Source of the DNA: Symsagittifera roscoffensis
Taxonomy: Eukaryota > Xenacoelomorpha > Acoela > Convolutidae
Reading direction: 5' to 3'
Length of the DNA: 64,000 nt
Assembly (NCBI RefSeq): GCF_963678635.1
Contig: NC_087064.1
Coordinates: 76,162,213-76,226,212, forward strand
Both the position numbers and the translations under genes were made by a program. Below, piece by piece: positions 58,301-64,000 of this stretch. The notes beneath the pieces are model-generated. The model was not told where the DNA came from and did not search any database. It saw nothing but the letters and a program-made list of their open reading frames with translations. Each line of letters starts with the position of its first letter. The first letter of the stretch is position 1.

Positions 58301-58993
58301 CTACCGGAGCATCGACAAAAGGTGACCATCTTGGTGGTGAGCACGATGCTGGCTCTACGATGGATGGAAGAAAACATAGCGAAGTATAGAGAATCGAGAA
58401 TGCCAACAGCTGAGTCGATTCATGCGATAGATTACAGCAGGAGACTTGAGTAGTTCGAGACCGCATGCAAGGTATTCGCCATACCAGTGGAGATCAGACA
58501 TATATGGAGCCGCCTGAGATTCTTTCCTTGGTTTCGTGCGACGTTAACATCCTGGTTATATCTGGTGACAAAGGACCACATGAGGAAACATCAAAAGGAG
58601 TATCGACAATTCCAAGCCGAGATAAGACCAGATGCCTTCAAGAGACCTCTGCTAACCCATCGAAATGCGATCACAACGGGGTGGAAAAGAGTGGGCAGAG
58701 TATCCAGAGACAATTCTAGAGCGAGAGAATCGATACTAGAGGAGGACCTGGCGAATATTATAAGCATGAATCTTCACAATTCCTTCTGTTTGAACCGGGA
58801 GTGGAAGGTAAAGAGCTTACCAAATCAATCGAAGAGGTTGCAAGAGCAGAGGGAGTGGATGCGATCCTATGAACAGCTGAAGGCCTGGGAGGAAATTGTG
58901 ATCAGCTCCGATGATGAAGAGGCACTGTTGGAACAAATTACAGTGTCAAGAACACCGGTGTCGGGTACCTCGAGGGCGAAGGACACGAGGTGA
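55343..58993 (+). pseudogene. Accessory frame C: long unknown protein (three in-frame stops)
   Basis: Lies in the -1 frame relative to B and is open from before 55343 to TGA 58991, apart from TAA 55457, TAG 57434 and TAG 58451. The first 130 codons are charged and basic, with KRKRD near 55870 as a possible nuclear-localisation patch. Later blocks look folded: WWIALGTLKEMEDCLKKLN, LMFAWSLLGIELETL, GVVWKLLRPSWCPHPHASL, LANLCGSRYPLHMAMVEV. A CPCHCL motif occurs near 58210. It ends with an acidic ISSDDEEALLEQ tail. I recognise no enzyme family. Each stop is a single C-to-T step from CAA or CAG, so it was probably one long frame when the element inserted. Confidence 0.55.
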
Positions 58994-59432
58994 GCCGGCG
59001 GCTCGAAGGGAAAATTCTAAAGTCTTGAGTCTTGAGAGGGAGGGGGCTCGAGGGTCAACTCGGATGAAATCCGGGTTCACGAAAAAGAAATTTTAGACGA
59101 ATAAGCTATTGTTATTAATATGATAAATCTTTTATATAAATCAAAATGATGCATGATAATTTCCTGACTGAATCGGACAAAAGAAATTTTAAAATTACCA
59201 GCTTAAAAAGCGGGGATTCATGGGTGCAGGTGTGTGCAGATTTTGATTGGTGTTTAGCGATAGTGTGAAAATTTTATATGGTTGTGAATTTTGGAAGGTA
59301 GACAAACTTAAGTCCGATGCAAACTTCTGTAAATGACCACTGGCACTGTATCTTGAGCAACACTCGGTTCTCTGGGACTCACTGGCAGATGACAACACGC
59401 GATGAGGACATCGATCTCGAGTCCGGGGAGTA
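58994..59432 (+). other. 3' non-coding region before the 3' LTR
   Basis: About 440 bp with no frame. A purine-rich GAGAGGGAGGGGGCTCGAGG lies near 59034-59053, and CCGGGGAGTA sits directly before the 3' LTR; either could be a polypurine tract, the position favouring the second. Confidence 0.45.
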
Positions 59433-60318
59433 TGTGCCAGTCGGTCATGTCTGGAGGTTTGACCTTGAGAAACACGTAATTTTGGAGTGAAGTTTTGATT
59501 TTAAAAATTTCGAATGGAGCCTGTCATGCTCAGTTTTCTCGAACCAACTGAAAACAAAAAAAGTGAAAAATCAGAACGACCGAATTAACAATTGCGGGAA
59601 ACTACTCAAGAAAAAGGCAGGAAATTGCTATTCCCAATTTCTCGATACGAAATAATAAGAGAGTAGAGCTGTCTTATCCTGAAAACAGGAGAATAGAACA
59701 CAGACTTGAGAAAGGACGATTATTCGAACGGAACAGAGTGAACATTCAATGGAAGAGAGGACAACTCGAGTGTCCCGATGGTTCATACAGAAACTTTGAT
59801 TCTTGAGACAACTTACTTCTGTTGTTAAAACTAATTAGCATCAAACTTATTTAGTTATATTATTTGATTCTCGAGCTGCTCATCTTTTAATTACCCCTCA
59901 TACTCAAGCGCATCGACATGTGAGTTCTCAATTTAAATTTCTCGAGTGTATTTTATGATAGTTATGTTGAGATAAGGCGAGTTTTAGGGTGATCCATCTG
60001 AAATGGATCAAAGTTCCACTGTCCAATAAAAAGTAACTAAGCGGATTGTTCCGACCCGGTTTTTAACGGCGTTCATGTATTTTGGGTATTTCGAGACCTA
60101 AGTATGGGGACGTTCTTATTTCTAGAGTGGGGGGGTATTTTGGTAGTGGCCTTTAAGCTGTAACGGGTTCTAGTCTCATGTCGCAAGCGAACCGAATTGG
60201 CTCCGACCGTTCTTGAGGTAGAAAAACACAAGAGATAGTGTCCCTGACTCTTGAGCCAATGGTTATAGGGCCTATTTCTCTTAAGCCTCATATGTGACTA
60301 AAGTAGGCGACTGTTACA
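59433..60318 (+). mobile_element. 3' LTR
   Basis: 886 bp, TGTGCCAGTC...CTGTTACA. By eye it differs from the 5' LTR at about nine positions plus a 2-bp deletion. ATTATT follows. Its right edge is 71 bp upstream of the ATG of the next gene, so LTR promoter activity could affect that gene. Confidence 0.95.
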
Positions 60319-60389
60319 ATTATTATTATGATTATTATTTCATATCTTTCAGCCATTTATCATTTAAACTGCTACCTTTTCCAGAGAAA

Positions 60390-61433
60390 ATGTCGGAAGT
60401 GCGCAAGCGGAGGTGGAGTGAAGCAGCTGAAGGTTTTTGTCATTTTATGCCAAGGGAAATGGGTGAGGTGGCCACAAATATTCCAAATTTGCCGTCATTT
60501 CGGAAACAACAAAACATTGGTAATCGTCCAAACATGATAAATAGTTGGGCAGGTTTGTCATTCACTAATAGTGAGAAAAACAAGGTTGACAGTATATGCA
60601 CCGATGAAAGCTTTGGTGGTAGCAGTTCAGTCTTTTCCTTATTTTTTGGCGAATCAGATGAAAGCAGTTCATTGTTTTCAAATAATGTGCCAATTGTTCC
60701 CGATACAGCCAGGAATAAAAATTCCAGCCTGGGTCTTAGTTCAGAACACGTGAAATCACAAAACAGTCTAGACACCACTGAGGGTAAATTCACCGGAGGA
60801 GCTTTGATGAAAGTTGTGGAATACTCCCAGGTTACAGATAACAGTAAGCTTACGATAGACTCATGTTCTCAAATATCACAAGAATTTCTTCTTTCCCAAA
60901 GCTCATTGTCAGATACTAAACCAAACAGCTGCATTCCAATCAACAGTCAGTCATCTTTATCAAGTTGTGAGGCATCGTGCACAGCTAATTCAGGCACCTC
61001 AGAAGTTGCAAGAAAGTCTGAACTCGCAGATATGGTTTTTAAGCGTGTGAGCAAAGCTACCTCCGAACAGCAATTGTTTTCCCATATAATATCCAGCCAA
61101 GACAGTTCAGATGCGACACTAAATGGTTTTATGAACGAACCATTAGTATTTTTCCCAGCCGGTTTTACTTACAGTGGACCTACTTTACTTCTGCTGTGTT
61201 CCTGTGCTATGAAGAGCGACGAAAATGTTCTTCTGATTTTCAAAAAACAGGCAATCGATGAAGTTAAAGTAACAAAACTTGAAAAAGTTATTGTGTTTGA
61301 TTGCTTTTTGAGACTTTATCTCTCTGAAAAAACTGTATTGTTTCCCTTTTTGTTTAAATTGTTTCTTTCTGTTTCTGATGACATTGTTTTAAATCAGTTG
61401 GGTTCGGATGTTGAAAGTTTGTTCAAATTATGA
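60390..61433 (+). CDS. Ser-rich protein of unknown function (347 aa)
   Basis: Open from ATG 60390 to the stop at 61433. An acceptor-like CTACCTTTTCCAG ends 5 bp before the ATG, suggesting a spliced leader or an upstream non-coding exon. The N-terminus MSEVRKRRWSEAAEG is basic. Residues 60-240 are Ser/Asn-rich and probably disordered. The C-terminal 100 residues (FFPAGFTYSGPTLLLLCSCA, FDCFLRLYLSEKT, FPFLFKLFLSVSD) are hydrophobic and look folded. Leader and first codons are duplicated at about 31545-31640, where the frame dies. The LTR retrotransposon sits immediately upstream. I do not recognise the family. Confidence 0.55.
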   Translation: MSEVRKRRWSEAAEGFCHFMPREMGEVATNIPNLPSFRKQQNIGNRPNMINSWAGLSFTNSEKNKVDSICTDESFGGSSSVFSLFFGESDESSSLFSNNVPIVPDTARNKNSSLGLSSEHVKSQNSLDTTEGKFTGGALMKVVEYSQVTDNSKLTIDSCSQISQEFLLSQSSLSDTKPNSCIPINSQSSLSSCEASCTANSGTSEVARKSELADMVFKRVSKATSEQQLFSHIISSQDSSDATLNGFMNEPLVFFPAGFTYSGPTLLLLCSCAMKSDENVLLIFKKQAIDEVKVTKLEKVIVFDCFLRLYLSEKTVLFPFLFKLFLSVSDDIVLNQLGSDVESLFKL

Positions 61434-61574
61434 AAGTTTATTCATCAAAACAGTGTTTTTTTTTTCAGCAGATTGTTTTAATTTCATGTAACCTCTTGGT
61501 TACGCTTGCCATTAGCAGGTGTTAACAAATTGGAATATAGAATTTTTTCGGGTTAATAACTTGTTTAACAGAAT

Positions 61575-61705
61575 GACTTGGTATCTTAGCTCATAATGAA
61601 TTCGAATGTCTAAGCGTCTCCGGTACACTTAGTGTGGAGGCAACGAATACCACTGGGACGGCAAAGTGTTGGGCTCGAATCTGACCAGGACCTGTTTTTT
61701 TTTCA
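61575..61705 (+). repeat. Possible tRNA-derived SINE head
   Basis: GTGTTGGGCTCGAATCTGACC (20 bases from 61669 fit a B-box/T-arm pattern) follows a diverged A-box-like region and precedes a T-run. Resembles tRNA-derived SINEs but is too short and diverged to be sure. Confidence 0.25.
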
Positions 61706-61707
61706 AG

Positions 61708-61949
61708 CGGGAAGTTCTCAGTTTCAGAAAACCTTCTGTCCTATTATTTGTCATTCTGTGCTTGCCGAGAAGATGAGTGAAAAGACCGATTGTTCCTATA
61801 CCGACACCATGAATTACATCAGAAAGAAGCTATCCTTCACAATATTGAAAACTGCTCTAATCGCAATCCGAGGCCATCGAAAGAAGCAAATCTATACTTC
61901 ATGTACTACAAAGAATACCGATGTCAATATTCTTATTAATAGCCAATAA
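61708..61949 (+). pseudogene. LINE C-terminal fragment
   Basis: LAEKMSEKTDCSYTDTMNYI and LSFTILKTALIAIRG match the tail of the minus-strand LINE at 32084-31776 (LAEKLSEKRNESYSDTINFI, LLRSAILCLRG). Only the last 80 or so residues of the LINE protein are present. Plus-strand, separate insertion. Confidence 0.65.
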
Positions 61950-64000
61950 ACTCATTCCACCATCCATGACCAGACTTCCGTTTTTTTTTCATTTTCTGTA
62001 AATTTATACACGAACACTGGTTTTTCAGCACGAAATTAAATTTAAAACGCGCCTCCTGGCGTTTTAAAAAAAAACTAATTGTCTGCTTGTTTTATCGGCT
62101 TGCCAGGTGTCTTTTTTCTGTTTTGGTAGATTCCTTCAGTACTCTGTCTTCATTTTCAAGAGGGTATCTATAGTTCTTAGTTTTTGTGTTTTATACATGA
62201 CAAAACTTTCTGTTAGACTAGTAAAAAAGCTTTGAAATAAAAAAATACATTATTCTTTTTCGAATGCATGGCTTGTTTTTTTTTGAAATCTAAAATGCGT
62301 GTCATTTTTTTAATTGTCTTTGTTTAAAATGCGAATAAGTTTTTTTTTTACTGTTTTAGGGTTGAGCAATGTTATTTGAAGTCATTTTAAAATGGTGAGA
62401 TAGTGTTTGTTTCTACAGTTCAGGAAAATTTTGTTGTTTTTCACAATTTGAATTTGACTATTTTGTCAGCAAAAGATCTTGACGAGTGTAGCACGACCTT
62501 CAAAAGTGTGATGCTTTCTGGATGAAAGTTTTGGAAAAATAATAAATTTTTGTTTGTTTCTTTGTTTCCTTCACCGGCGTCTATTTTCATCATTTTGGTG
62601 TGATACAGCTATCTGAAGGGTCGATAAGCAAGGGTATTGCAATCAGGTGCTAGACTTTTTTCCCGTAAATAACTTTGTTCACAAGACTCACTTCTGAACT
62701 CCTTCACCTCTTCGTCCTCGCTGCAAATCCTACTCCTCTCGGTTGCAAATACTAAGCATGGTTGAGTTTGTTATTTTGAATATCCGTCCTTTTAAAAATT
62801 TGCTTTTTGTGTTGGTTGATGTTTTCCAACTCCATTTGTAAAATTTTATTTTTTGTTTCTTTTTTTTTCGGCTTAATAGGCTTCGACCTATTTTATATCG
62901 ACTTACTGGCCTAATTTCGAGTAGTCTCAAGGGAAACATAATTTTTATGCTCACCTCTGCATCGCACAAAAGTCTAAAAATCTTAATAGAATTTATAGTT
63001 CAATATTCATGACCAACAATTTTTTTCGGCTTTTTTCTTTTTTCGGCTTGATAAGTTTGGACCTATAATATATCGATTTAATGGCTGCATAATGCGCCTT
63101 TCGATGGGCGAAAAAAATTTGTTTGTTGTGACACCTCTAAAGTGATGTCATTGATAGCCATGAAATTATTGCCATATTAGAAAATGTATAATGTTAAAAT
63201 CTCAAGCATGCAGTTGAATAACTTATTATTGACACAATGTAAATAGTGTGTTCAGAATTGAGAAGCAAGCGATAGTTAGTCTAATAAACAGTCAGAAAGA
63301 GAAATTGAATAAAACTAACCAAAAGCTAAATTGTTAGTGAGCTGAAGATTAGGGAGAGATTCATGCTGTCGGGGCCCAAGCGTCCGTGATAAGATACTGC
63401 AACAATAACATCTAGAAAGAACATGCAAATAGAGACCAACAAGCAGTATGTCATATGGTGATAGTTCGTGAACGACAGTGACAATCTCCACCCACTCCAG
63501 CTGAACATCCAGACGACATCGCAAGGGTGCTAAAACAATAGATCAAGCGCAGCAACTGTGTCGAGCCAAAGAAGTGAAAACTTATACTACATCCTACAGT
63601 TTTTGTGGATTTTCTAGTTGAGGAAACTTCATCCAAGTGATGTATCAGGGGAAAAACTCGAGAACTTTCGTCTCTACAAACTTGTAGGTCAAACCATTAA
63701 GACTCTTGTGCTATATATTGGTGGAAGTTTTAAAATTGGTGTGCGCTCAATCAACCCAGTTTGAAATCAATCATTAAATTTATGAATTCATCAAAAATTG
63801 GAGAAGCGTAAATGCAATAAATTAATGCTTAAAGTCAAAATAGTATCGTACCACTACCTAAACCCACCTAAAGATTATTGAACATTTGCCAATAACCATA
63901 TTGAGTACTTAAACGAAATAGCTCGTAACTTATTACCTTTTGCGGAAAACCTATCCTAATTTGTGCTAATAAGTTTCACTAATTGCATAAATCAGACTGA
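61950..64000. other. Gene-poor AT-rich interval
   Basis: No convincing coding frame. It includes a diverged direct duplication (TTTTTCGGCTTAATAGG near 62866 and TTTTTCGGCTTGATAAG near 63037), with the shared text GACCTAT, ATATCGA and TTA(C/A)TGG. Confidence 0.55.

Larger units (their letters stand above)
37730..60318 (+). mobile_element. Giant (22.6-kb) Ty3/gypsy-type LTR retrotransposon with accessory macro and SGNH domains
   Basis: Two LTRs (888 and 886 bp, about nine substitutions and one 2-bp indel by eye) with TG...CA ends flank the unit. ATTATT precedes the left and follows the right LTR as a target duplication. Order: LTR, putative primer site, 2.3-kb leader with two repeat arrays, gag, protease, RT, RNase H, integrase with GPF module, macro-like domain, a 0.3-kb spacer, then 9 kb of accessory frames, LTR. 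Protein order and the integrase GPY/F module place it in Ty3/gypsy (Metaviridae-like). Nine in-frame stops and several frame changes are present. The paralogous empty site at 31530-31550 supports the boundaries. Confidence 0.9.

Noticed and set aside
51621-58993. Envelope glycoprotein identity for accessory frames B/C
   Set aside because: No signal peptide, transmembrane anchor, furin-like site or Cys-rich ectodomain pattern seen.
60073-60291. Identical 72-codon minus frames in both LTRs (also 38372-38590)
   Set aside because: Duplicate only because the LTRs are identical; no start context or domain.

Overview
The window is AT-rich animal (invertebrate) DNA. Genes are split by introns with GT donors and T-rich TTTTAG or TTTCAG acceptors, promoters carry CCAAT boxes, and at least four classes of retroelement are present (Penelope-like, non-LTR LINE, Ty3/gypsy-type LTR, small inverted-repeat DNA element). 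Nothing looks bacterial. I cannot fix the phylum; the short T-rich acceptors would fit a nematode, but this is a guess.

Layout. (1) 1-3300: a 31-bp tandem array, three small genes or exons (acidic protein on minus, a 180-aa unknown protein, a C2H2 zinc-finger exon), CTGATTGG (CCAAT-box) clusters beside two of them, and a 290-bp hairpin. (2) 3300-9480: gene-poor, with local duplications. (3) 9484-16508, minus strand: an eight-exon gene whose exon phases join into 494 codons related to ornithine decarboxylase / antizyme inhibitor but lacking the active-site residues; a possible small gene follows upstream (16608-17294). (4) 17371-18888: a 5'-truncated Penelope-like element (RT plus GIY-YIG) with a PHD finger inserted inside the RT. 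(5) 18994-26312: a tandem segmental duplication carrying a dead LINE RT and a degenerate LTR element; the second copy runs on to about 29385. (6) 29561-37729: an inverted LTR-element fragment, a 406-bp MITE, LINE remnants on both strands, a minus-strand solo LTR, and a 1.2-kb duplication (about 30400-31640 versus 36560-37729 plus 60319-60432). (7) 37730-60318: a 22.6-kb LTR retrotransposon with 886-888 bp LTRs about 99% identical and a short target duplication. (8) 60319-64000: a Ser-rich gene (60390-61433), a LINE fragment, and gene-poor DNA.

The giant LTR element is the most interesting object. After a 2.3-kb leader with two tandem arrays it encodes gag with two zinc knuckles, protease, RT-RNase H and integrase. 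A C-terminal macro-like domain is fused behind the integrase. A further 9 kb holds accessory frames: a coiled coil followed by an SGNH (GDSL) hydrolase domain whose catalytic residues lie in two overlapping frames, then about 2,400 codons with no family I recognise. The paralogous empty site near 31540 confirms the insertion boundaries. Nine in-frame stops and several frame changes mean this copy, though young, is probably no longer autonomous. The older, internally deleted relative at 23845-29385 keeps the same integrase-macro C-terminus.
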